Origin: Acidobacteriota bacterium
GTDB taxonomy: Bacteria; Acidobacteriota; Holophagae; Thermotomaculales; Thermotomaculaceae
Reading direction: 5' to 3'
Assembly: GCA_027067895.1 (NCBI GenBank)
Contig: JAMOUY010000388.1
Span: 1 to 5,289 of the forward strand
DNA length: 5,289 bases
The translations under genes and the position numbers were made by a program. The notes beneath the pieces are model-generated. The model worked only from the letters and a program-made list of their open reading frames with translations, searched no databases and had not been told where the DNA came from. Position 1 is the first letter of the stretch; every line of letters starts with the position of its first letter. Positions 1 through 5,289 of the stretch are shown in pieces.

Positions 1-831
1 CCGCCCAAAGCGCAGTATTTCAGGGTGCTTTTAACCGAGTTAAACAGAATTGCGTCCCACTTGTTGTGGCTTGCGACACATGCCCTTGATATAGGCGCAA
101 TGACGGTTTTCCTTTACGCTTTCCGCGAAAGGGAAATGATTCTTGACATGTTTGAGATGTACACGGGCGGAAGGCTTTTAACCACTACATTCAGATACGG
201 CGGTTTGAAAGAGGATATTCCCGAGGGATTTGACAAAAAAGTGAAAGAGTTTATCAATATTTTTCCTTCAAGAATGGAAGATTACGAAGACTTGCTTACC
301 GAAAACAGAATTTGGAAAAAGAGGACAATCGGCGTCGGCGTTATTTCGGGAGATGACGCAATAAATTTGGGTTTGTCAGGACCTATTTTGAGAGGCTCGG
401 GAGTGCCTTACGACATTAGAAAGGTTGAGCCTTACGAGGTTTACGATAAGTTTGACTGGGAAGTTGCCGTTGAAGACGGATGCGATACCTACGCAAGGTA
501 TAAGGTAAGAATGAAGGAAATGAGGGAATCTTTGAAAATTGTTCAGCAGGCTCTTGAAGGAATGCCCGAGGGAGATTACATTGCAAAGGTTCCGAGAAAT
601 CTTAAACTTCCCAAAGGAGAGGTTTATCACTCAATTGAAGCGCCGAAAGGCGAATTGGGATATTACCTTATTAGCGACGGTAAAGGCACAGGTCCTTACA
701 GACTGAAAGTTAGAGGGCCTTCTTTTGTTAACCTTCAAGGGTTGAAGCCTATGTGCAAAGGACATATGGTTGCCGACGTTGTTGCAATTATAGGAACCCT
801 TGACGTGGTTTTAGGCGAAATAGACAGGTAG
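1..831 (+). CDS. nuoD: NADH-quinone oxidoreductase subunit D, C-terminal part (5' truncated)
   Basis: This is the 49-kDa-type subunit of the peripheral arm of complex I. With NuoB and NuoH it forms the site where quinone is reduced on the cytoplasmic side of the membrane. The reading frame is open from base 1 (276 residues plus stop in view). The first eight codons already encode family sequence (PPKAQYFR, then VLLTELNRIASHLLWL), so the GTG at 25 is an internal valine and the true start lies upstream of the window. Family blocks follow in order: THALDIGAMT, the FREREMILDMFE helix, RGSGVPYDIRK, EPYEVYDKFDWEV, YARYKVRMKEM, and the C-terminal GHMVADVVAIIGTLD ending GEIDR, which is the usual NuoD terminus. 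The cysteine pairs that bind nickel in the related [NiFe]-hydrogenase large subunits are not visible at the C-terminus, supporting a complex I subunit. The quinone-site His and Tyr lie in the missing N-terminal part. Whether it is a NuoCD fusion cannot be seen. nuoH follows after 9 nt. Confidence 0.96.
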   Translation, partial: PPKAQYFRVLLTELNRIASHLLWLATHALDIGAMTVFLYAFREREMILDMFEMYTGGRLLTTTFRYGGLKEDIPEGFDKKVKEFINIFPSRMEDYEDLLTENRIWKKRTIGVGVISGDDAINLGLSGPILRGSGVPYDIRKVEPYEVYDKFDWEVAVEDGCDTYARYKVRMKEMRESLKIVQQALEGMPEGDYIAKVPRNLKLPKGEVYHSIEAPKGELGYYLISDGKGTGPYRLKVRGPSFVNLQGLKPMCKGHMVADVVAIIGTLDVVLGEIDR

Positions 832-838
832 GGGGAAG
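832..838 (+). promoter_or_regulatory. Ribosome-binding site of nuoH
   Basis: GGGGAAG lies directly after the nuoD stop codon (829-831) and two bases before the ATG at 841. It fills almost the whole intergenic gap. This supports the ATG at 841 as the nuoH start and suggests that nuoD and nuoH are translated from the same message. The spacing is rather short for the full purine run. Confidence 0.6.
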
Positions 839-840
839 TT

Positions 841-1854
841 ATGGATTTTACCACTGCGTATATACTGCTGCCTACCGCTAAAATCCTTGCGGTTTTTCTC
901 GTGGTATTGCTTGTTGTTTTGTTTTTGACTTATGCCGAAAGAAAGGTAATTGCTTTTATGCAGGTAAGGCTTGGACCAATGAGGGTTGGACCTTACGGTA
1001 TTTTGCAGCCTATTGCGGACGGTTTGAAGTTGTTTTTGAAGGAAGACATAATTCCGTTAAAGGCTGACAAATTCGTTTACTGGATAGCCCCCACAATAGC
1101 CATTGTTCCCGCTTTGCTTTCTTTTCTCGTTGTGCCTTGGGGGAACGAAACAACATTTTTCGGTTTGTTAAAAGAGCCTACATCGGCTGTAATTGCGGAT
1201 TTAAACATAGGAATTCTTTACATATTGGCAATTTCTTCAATAGGAATTTACGGAATACTTTTAGGCGGTTGGGCTTCAAACTCAAAATATCCGCTTTTGG
1301 GCGGTCTTCGTTCTGCCGCTCAAATGGTTTCCTACGAAGTGCCTCTAACCCTTGCTTTGGTTGGCCCTGTTATGATGGCAAATACCCTTTCAACAAGGGG
1401 AATTGTTGAGGCTCAAAAACATTTGTGGTTTTTTATTCCGCAGATACTTGCGTTTTTGGTTTACATTGCATGCGCAGTTGCGGAAACAAACAGGGCACCT
1501 TACGATTTGCCCGAGGCTGAAACAGAATTGGTTGCGGGATTTCATACGGAGTATTCGGGAATGAAGTTTGCTTTCTTCTATCTTGCGGAATACGCAAACA
1601 TGATTGTGGTTTCCGCAATTGCCACTATATGTTTCTTGGGGGGTTGGCTGCCAATTCCTTATCTTGAATTTTTGCACCTTCCGCCTTTCGTTTGGTTTGC
1701 TTTGAAGGTCGGTGCATTTCTTTTCGGTTTCTTGTGGATAAGGGCAACCTATCCGAGATACAGATACGACCAGTTAATGGCTATCGGATGGAAGTTTTTT
1801 ATTCCGCTGACTTTAATTAACATTTTTATTACCGCATTCTTTTTGTTGAAGTGA
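841..1854 (+). CDS. nuoH: NADH-quinone oxidoreductase subunit H (membrane, quinone chamber)
   Basis: NuoH is the membrane subunit of complex I that sits at the junction with the peripheral arm, forms much of the quinone tunnel and links quinone reduction to proton pumping. The 337-residue product has the normal family length and hydrophobicity, consistent with the usual eight transmembrane helices. Diagnostic segments are the first helix ending in YAERKVIAFMQVRLGP (ERK at 33-35), VGPYGILQPIADGLKLFLKE, LGGWASNSKYPLLGGLRSAAQ, the acidic cytoplasmic loop around residues 215-240 (AETNRAPYDLPEAETELVAG, then HTEYSGMKF), and the C-terminal RATYPRYRYDQLM. Glu225, Glu227 and Glu229 in the PEAETE stretch correspond by pattern to the E. 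coli loop glutamates implicated in quinone binding or coupling. The stop at 1852-1854 is followed after 11 nt by the preferred nuoI start. The only CGN arginine codon of the gene is at 1309. No truncation or frameshift is seen. Confidence 0.98.
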   Translation: MDFTTAYILLPTAKILAVFLVVLLVVLFLTYAERKVIAFMQVRLGPMRVGPYGILQPIADGLKLFLKEDIIPLKADKFVYWIAPTIAIVPALLSFLVVPWGNETTFFGLLKEPTSAVIADLNIGILYILAISSIGIYGILLGGWASNSKYPLLGGLRSAAQMVSYEVPLTLALVGPVMMANTLSTRGIVEAQKHLWFFIPQILAFLVYIACAVAETNRAPYDLPEAETELVAGFHTEYSGMKFAFFYLAEYANMIVVSAIATICFLGGWLPIPYLEFLHLPPFVWFALKVGAFLFGFLWIRATYPRYRYDQLMAIGWKFFIPLTLINIFITAFFLLK

Positions 1855-1860
1855 GAGGTG
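1853..1860 (+). promoter_or_regulatory. Ribosome-binding site deciding the nuoI start
   Basis: GAGAGGTG overlaps the nuoH stop codon and lies 5 nt before the GTG at 1866. That is normal spacing for that GTG, whereas the earlier in-frame GTG at 1851 lies upstream of this element and has only T-rich nuoH coding sequence before it. The element therefore favours initiation at 1866. Confidence 0.6.
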
Positions 1861-1865
1861 GCAAA

Positions 1866-2324
1866 GTGAAGGGGTTAGTTAATTTTGTAAAAACGTTCAA
1901 TTACAAAGATTTGATAAAAGGCGCCGCGGTTACCTTTAAGCATCAGTTTAAGAAAACGGTAACCGTGCAGTATCCGAAAGAAAAACTTGAAGTTTATCCG
2001 AGGTTTAGAGGCAGGCTTACTTTGTTGAAAGATGAAAACGGGGAAGACAAGTGCGTATGCTGTATGGCTTGCGTGAGAATTTGCCCCACACAGGTTATTG
2101 AGATTAAGCCTGCGAAAAAAGAGGGCAGGAAAACAAGGTATCCCGAGGAATACAACTTCAACATGGACAGATGCATATTCTGCGGACTCTGCGTTGAATC
2201 ATGCAACTTTGACGCAATTGAGTTGAACAACGAGTATGAACTTGCTCAGTATTCAAGGAAGGATTTTTACTTTACCAAAGAAAAAATGTATGTTCCCACC
2301 CCTAAGGTGGAGTACAAGAAGTAA
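1866..2324 (+). CDS. nuoI: NADH-quinone oxidoreductase subunit I (2x[4Fe-4S] ferredoxin-like)
   Basis: NuoI carries clusters N6a and N6b and passes electrons toward cluster N2 in NuoB, next to the quinone site. The 152-residue product opens with an amphipathic region containing TFKHQFKK, then the family block YPRFRGRLTLLKDENGEDK. The first cluster motif is Cys63-x2-Cys66-x2-Cys69-x3-Cys73-Pro74, with an additional Cys65 beside Cys66. The second is Cys103-x2-Cys106-x2-Cys109-x3-Cys113, followed by Asn114 where Pro is usual, then FDAIELNNEYEL. All eight ligand cysteines are present, so both clusters should form. The start is a choice between GTG 1851, which overlaps the nuoH stop and would add five residues (MRGGK), and GTG 1866, which has a well-spaced ribosome-binding site; I prefer 1866. 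The gene sits between nuoH and nuoJ as in standard complex I operons. A stand-alone ferredoxin is unlikely given the RFRGR block and context. Confidence 0.95.
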   Translation: MKGLVNFVKTFNYKDLIKGAAVTFKHQFKKTVTVQYPKEKLEVYPRFRGRLTLLKDENGEDKCVCCMACVRICPTQVIEIKPAKKEGRKTRYPEEYNFNMDRCIFCGLCVESCNFDAIELNNEYELAQYSRKDFYFTKEKMYVPTPKVEYKK

Positions 2325-2331
2325 GGGGGGG
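2325..2331 (+). promoter_or_regulatory. G-run ribosome-binding site of nuoJ
   Basis: A run of seven G residues lies between the nuoI TAA stop (2322-2324) and the nuoJ ATG at 2335, with TAG as the three-base spacer. It can pair with the CCUCC core of the 16S rRNA tail and is the only candidate ribosome-binding site for nuoJ. Confidence 0.5.
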
Positions 2332-2334
2332 TAG

Positions 2335-2862
2335 ATGGAAGCGTTAACTCAGTTTTTGTCCCATTATTTGATTTACATCATTATGGGGTTGAGCGTTGCA
2401 ACCGCTTTGGGAATTGTTTTTTCCAAAAACGCGGTGCATTCGGTAATCTCAATGCTTTTCACCATGGTGCTTATTGCGGGAGTTTATCTTCTCTTTGACG
2501 CCGAATTTCTTGCGGCTGTGCAGTTGCTGGTTTATGCGGGGGGAATTATTGTTCTCTTCCTCTTTGTGGTATTGCTGGTCGCTCTGCACAAACTTGAAAA
2601 TTTGAGGCTTTACAACACCTATTCCCTTTTCTCAATTATTCTGGTAATTCTTCTCATAGTGATTTTGGGAGCAACCTTTTTAACAATGCCTTTCGGCGAG
2701 GCGCCGAAGGTTGTAAGCAACATTGTTGCGGGGGGAAGCACCGAAGCAGTGGCTATGAGCCTTTACACAAAATTTATACTTCCCTTTGAAATTGCATCGG
2801 TTCTTTTGTTGGTTGCTTTGATAGGTGCAATAATTCTTACAAAATCGGGGGCGGAACAATGA
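2335..2862 (+). CDS. nuoJ: NADH-quinone oxidoreductase subunit J (membrane)
   Basis: NuoJ is a small membrane subunit of complex I at the junction between the quinone module and the antiporter-like pumps. Its third helix is known to contain a pi-bulge that changes conformation during turnover. The 175-residue product is close to the family length and has five hydrophobic stretches. Helix 2 begins after SKNAVHSVISM, and the conserved AEFLAAVQLLVYAGGIIVLF segment spans residues 56-75. Tyr67 and the adjoining AGG correspond by pattern to the conserved helix-3 Tyr-x-Gly-Gly element (Tyr59 in E. coli). Sequence similarity among NuoJ proteins is low beyond helices 2 and 3, so the call rests on that block plus its place between nuoI and nuoK. 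Its TGA stop overlaps the nuoK start by 4 nt (ATGA at 2859-2862), indicating translational coupling. Confidence 0.95.
   Translation: MEALTQFLSHYLIYIIMGLSVATALGIVFSKNAVHSVISMLFTMVLIAGVYLLFDAEFLAAVQLLVYAGGIIVLFLFVVLLVALHKLENLRLYNTYSLFSIILVILLIVILGATFLTMPFGEAPKVVSNIVAGGSTEAVAMSLYTKFILPFEIASVLLLVALIGAIILTKSGAEQ
2847..2854 (+). promoter_or_regulatory. Ribosome-binding site of nuoK inside nuoJ
   Basis: GGGGGCGG lies within the last codons of nuoJ, four bases before the nuoK ATG at 2859. With the ATGA stop/start overlap, it supports reinitiation or direct binding at the nuoJ-nuoK junction and so coupled output of the two subunits. Confidence 0.5.
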
Positions 2863-3161
2863 TACCGGTAAGTCATGTTTTAGTTTACTCTGTAATTCTT
2901 TTCGGAATAGGGGTTTTAGGTGTTTTAATCAGGAGAAACGCACTTATTATGCTTATGTCTCTTGAATTGATGATGAATGCGGCAAATATAAACTTAATTG
3001 CTTTTTCAAGGTATTTGGACAATGTGGCGGGTCAGGTTTTCGCCATTTTTGTTATGTGCGTTGCGGCAAGCGAGGTGGCCATAGGCCTGGCAATCGCGGT
3101 GGCTCTTTACAGGAATAAAAACTCTGTTCAAATAGATTATTTTAACGAGTTGAAGGGATAG
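2859..3161 (+). CDS. nuoK: NADH-quinone oxidoreductase subunit K (membrane)
   Basis: NuoK is the three-helix membrane subunit of complex I, homologous to MrpC/MnhC of cation/proton antiporters, and part of the central charged axis used in proton translocation. The product is 100 residues, the same length as E. coli NuoK. Both intramembrane glutamates essential in the family are present at the same numbers: Glu36 in MSLELMMNAANINLIAFSR (helix 2) and Glu72 in VAASEVAIGLAIAVALYR (helix 3). Helix 1 covers about residues 5-24 and ends at Arg25-Arg26. MrpC is a possible alternative by homology, but Glu36 together with the nuoJ-nuoL context makes NuoK clear. The gene starts within the nuoJ stop and ends 4 nt before nuoL. 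Confidence 0.97.
   Translation: MIPVSHVLVYSVILFGIGVLGVLIRRNALIMLMSLELMMNAANINLIAFSRYLDNVAGQVFAIFVMCVAASEVAIGLAIAVALYRNKNSVQIDYFNELKG
3153..3157 (+). promoter_or_regulatory. Ribosome-binding site of nuoL inside nuoK
   Basis: AAGGG lies in the last codons of nuoK with 8 nt to the ATG at 3166. The second in-frame ATG at 3172 would have a 14-nt spacer, so the first ATG is preferred as the nuoL start. Confidence 0.5.
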
Positions 3162-3165
3162 GCCT

Positions 3166-5289
3166 ATGTTTATGAAGTATATTTGGTTAATTCCGCTGTT
3201 TCCTTTTGTAGGAAGTTTTTTAAACGGGCTTGTTGGCAGAAACAGGTTTTCCAAAAAAACGGTTGCTTTTATTGCCAACGCTTCGGTTGCCCTGTCTTTT
3301 ATTCTAATGGTTCTTTCTGTTTACGAACTTGCTCAACTTCCGTCTGAGGCGAGAAATTTCAGCGTTCATCTTTTTGACTGGATAAACGTGGGTGCAGCCC
3401 ATATTTCAAACAATTTGAACGCTGTGTTTAACATTGCCTTTGAGTTTAAACTTGACCCCCTGTCAGCGGTTATGGGGTTAATAGTTACGGGCGTTGGCTT
3501 TGTAATCCACATTTACTCAATAGGCTATATGTGGGAAGAGGAAGGTTTTGCGAGGTATTTTGCATACCTTAACCTCTTTATGGGCTCAATGCTTATCCTT
3601 GTTTTAGGTGGAAACTATTTGATGATGTTTATCGGATGGGAAGGTGTCGGACTTTGTTCCTATCTTCTTATCGGTTATTACTACGATAAAAAGTTTGCTT
3701 CCGACGCCGGCAAGAAAGCGTTTGTTGTAAACAGGGTCGGAGACTTCGGTTTTGCCGTTGGTTTGATGTTTATATTCGTTGCCTTCGGCTCGTTAAACTT
3801 TGACCAAGTAGCGTCAAGGGTTGCCGAGGTTTATCAGGCAGGTTTCAACTTTGCCGGAATTCATCTTTCCGGACAGATGCTTTTCAACATTATCGGCGTG
3901 TGCCTTTTTATAGGCGCAACGGGAAAATCGGCTCAGATTCCGCTCTATGTTTGGCTTCCCGACGCAATGGCGGGTCCAACCCCTGTTTCAGCGCTGATTC
4001 ACGCTGCGACAATGGTAACTTCCGGTCTTTACATGATTGCAAGGTCAAGCGGAATCTACTCAAACGCGCCTATTGCCTTAATGGTTGTGGGGCTTATAGG
4101 AGCAACAACCGCTTTGTTCTCTGCAATAATAGGCACTGCCCAATACGATATAAAAAAGGTTCTTGCATACTCAACGGTTTCGCAGTTGGGTTATATGTTT
4201 ATGGCTATGGGTGCCGCCGCTTACTGGGCTGGAATTTTCCACGTTATGACTCACGCTTTCTTTAAGGCGTGTCTCTTCCTCGGTTCTGGTTCGGTAATTC
4301 ACGCAATGCACCATGCTTATCATAAAACACACGAACACCACAAAGACCCGCAAGATATGAGAAATATGGGCGGATTGAGAAAATTGATGCCCAAAACATA
4401 CTGGACTTTTCTCATAGCAACCCTTGCTATTGCGGGTATTCCCGGATTGTCCGGTTTCTTCTCAAAAGACGAAATTCTCTGGAAAAACGCCGAAATGGCT
4501 ATTGTTTACGGCCATAAGATTTACTTCTTTTACTGGTTTTTAGGCGCTGTTGCAGCTGGCTTTACGGCATTTTACATGTTCAGGCTTGTTTTTATGACAT
4601 TTTTCGGAGAGTTTAAGGGGACGGAAGAGGAAAAGAAGCATATTCACGAATCTCCGGCAGTTATGACTTGGCCTTTGATTATTCTTGCAGGCGGTTCAAT
4701 ATTAGGCGGTTATCTCGGATTTCCCCATCTTTTAGGCAAATATTTGGGGCATATTCCGAATCTACTTGAAGAGTGGCTAGAACCTGCTTTAAGGCATCCG
4801 TCTTTTCTGCATGCCACTCACCATGCAAGCGAGGCTGTTGAATTCGGTTTTATGGGTTTGTCAATACTTATTGCCTTTATAGGCATAGGCATTGCCTATC
4901 TCTTTTACATTAAAAACCCGGAATTGCCGAAAAAGTTTGTTCAAACCTTTCAAGGTGTTTTCCATGTGGTTCACAATAAATTCTTTGTTGATGAAATTTA
5001 CGAAGCGCTTTTTGTTCAGGCCACAAAGAATTTGGGAACACTGCTTTGGGGGTTTGACGTATGGGTTGTTGACGGTATAGTTAACGGGGCAAGACACTTT
5101 ACAATCTATATTTCCGAAGCAAGCGGATACTTTGACAGAATTGTGGTGGACGGCCTTGTTAACATTGTCGGACAGGCTGTTGAGGGCATAGGCTATCTTT
5201 TCAGAAAGGTTCAGACAGGCTATGTTCAAACCTATGCTTTTGTTATGGCGCTCGGGTTTTTGGTTTTAATCGGTTATTACATATTTAGA
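3166..5289 (+). CDS. nuoL: NADH-quinone oxidoreductase subunit L (antiporter-like proton pump; 3' end outside window)
   Basis: NuoL is the distal Mrp-antiporter-like pump subunit of the complex I membrane arm. The frame is open without a stop for 708 codons to the last base. Family marks in order: LDPLSAVM (Asp97 region); WEGVGLCSYLLIG with Glu159; broken helix 7 with Lys254 in GKSAQIPLYVWLPDAM; GPTPVSALIHAATMVTSGLY with His279; KKVLAYSTVSQLGYM; His359 and His363 in FHVMTHAFFKACLFLGSGS; and broken helix 12 with Lys434-Asp435 in GLSGFFSKDEIL. By pattern these match E. coli Glu144, Lys229, His254, His334, His338 and Lys399, so the proton path looks intact. The C-terminal part holds NKFFVDEIYEAL (from residue 604), the long amphipathic lateral helix region, and a final helix (GYVQTYAFVMALGF, about 685-705). 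The long lateral-helix domain separates it from NuoM and NuoN. It is longer than the 613-residue E. coli protein. A His-rich loop lies at 379-392. The natural end is probably only a few codons beyond the window. Confidence 0.97.
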   Translation, partial: MFMKYIWLIPLFPFVGSFLNGLVGRNRFSKKTVAFIANASVALSFILMVLSVYELAQLPSEARNFSVHLFDWINVGAAHISNNLNAVFNIAFEFKLDPLSAVMGLIVTGVGFVIHIYSIGYMWEEEGFARYFAYLNLFMGSMLILVLGGNYLMMFIGWEGVGLCSYLLIGYYYDKKFASDAGKKAFVVNRVGDFGFAVGLMFIFVAFGSLNFDQVASRVAEVYQAGFNFAGIHLSGQMLFNIIGVCLFIGATGKSAQIPLYVWLPDAMAGPTPVSALIHAATMVTSGLYMIARSSGIYSNAPIALMVVGLIGATTALFSAIIGTAQYDIKKVLAYSTVSQLGYMFMAMGAAAYWAGIFHVMTHAFFKACLFLGSGSVIHAMHHAYHKTHEHHKDPQDMRNMGGLRKLMPKTYWTFLIATLAIAGIPGLSGFFSKDEILWKNAEMAIVYGHKIYFFYWFLGAVAAGFTAFYMFRLVFMTFFGEFKGTEEEKKHIHESPAVMTWPLIILAGGSILGGYLGFPHLLGKYLGHIPNLLEEWLEPALRHPSFLHATHHASEAVEFGFMGLSILIAFIGIGIAYLFYIKNPELPKKFVQTFQGVFHVVHNKFFVDEIYEALFVQATKNLGTLLWGFDVWVVDGIVNGARHFTIYISEASGYFDRIVVDGLVNIVGQAVEGIGYLFRKVQTGYVQTYAFVMALGFLVLIGYYIFR

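Noticed and set aside
25..27. GTG as a possible start of nuoD
   Set aside because: The frame is open upstream to base 1 and encodes conserved NuoD residues, so this is an internal valine of a gene truncated by the window edge.
3900..4265. 121-codon + strand ORF inside nuoL in another frame
   Set aside because: It lies wholly within the conserved core of NuoL; its translation is Cys/Arg/Asn-rich with no recognisable family, as expected for a shadow frame.
4885..4899. Perfect inverted repeat ATAGGCA-T-TGCCTAT
   Set aside because: The one-base centre cannot form a stable RNA hairpin, there is no T-tract, and the bases encode a Gly/Ile-rich NuoL membrane helix; chance palindrome.
4861..5229. 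122-codon minus-strand ORF opposite the nuoL C-terminus
   Set aside because: It overlaps well-conserved NuoL sequence, has no supported start region or recognisable domain, and reads as a reverse-frame shadow. The same applies to minus-strand ORFs at 376-630, 1390-1677, 1994-2230, 3006-3278 and 4171-4353.
5286..5288. TAG near the end of the window as the nuoL stop
   Set aside because: It is out of frame: the nuoL codons here are ATA TTT AGA (5281-5289), so the gene is still open at the last base.
1..5289. Group 4 [NiFe]-hydrogenase or Mrp antiporter operon as an alternative identity
   Set aside because: NuoD lacks visible C-terminal nickel-binding cysteines and ends in the typical NuoD terminus, NuoH and NuoI carry complex I-specific blocks, and the D-H-I-J-K-L order with a long NuoL lateral-helix domain fits complex I.

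Overview
The window is a stretch of a bacterial respiratory complex I (proton-pumping NADH:quinone oxidoreductase-type, NDH-1) operon. Everything is on the + strand: nuoD (5' end missing), nuoH, nuoI, nuoJ, nuoK and nuoL (no stop codon before the window ends). I read the nuoL frame by hand from 3166 to the last base and found no in-frame stop. No other gene, RNA gene, mobile element, repeat array, internal promoter or terminator could be supported.

Layout: nuoD 1-831 is the C-terminal part of the quinone-site subunit. nuoH 841-1854 is the membrane subunit that forms the quinone chamber. nuoI 1866-2324 is the two-cluster ferredoxin-like subunit that delivers electrons toward quinone. nuoJ 2335-2862 and nuoK 2859-3161 are small membrane subunits. 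nuoL 3166-5289 is the distal antiporter-like pump subunit. Gaps are 9, 11 and 10 nt, then a 4-nt overlap, then 4 nt. Each start has a purine-rich ribosome-binding site, so this looks like one translationally packed polycistronic unit. nuoM and nuoN would be expected next, and nuoA, nuoB and nuoC upstream.

The most informative point is the order D-H-I-J-K-L. The genes for the NADH-oxidising arm (nuoE, nuoF, nuoG), which sit between D and H in Escherichia coli, are absent here. This matches the 11-gene clusters of several bacterial lineages, archaeal Fpo and the cyanobacterial/plastid enzyme, where the electron donor is supplied by other proteins or by nuoEFG elsewhere in the genome.

Organism: a bacterium of moderate G+C content. 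Arginine is written almost only as AGA/AGG (two CGN codons among about 55 Arg codons), a bias often seen in thermophiles, but I cannot name the phylum with confidence. Nothing here amounts to an undescribed system; it is a conserved respiratory operon with a few points to check.
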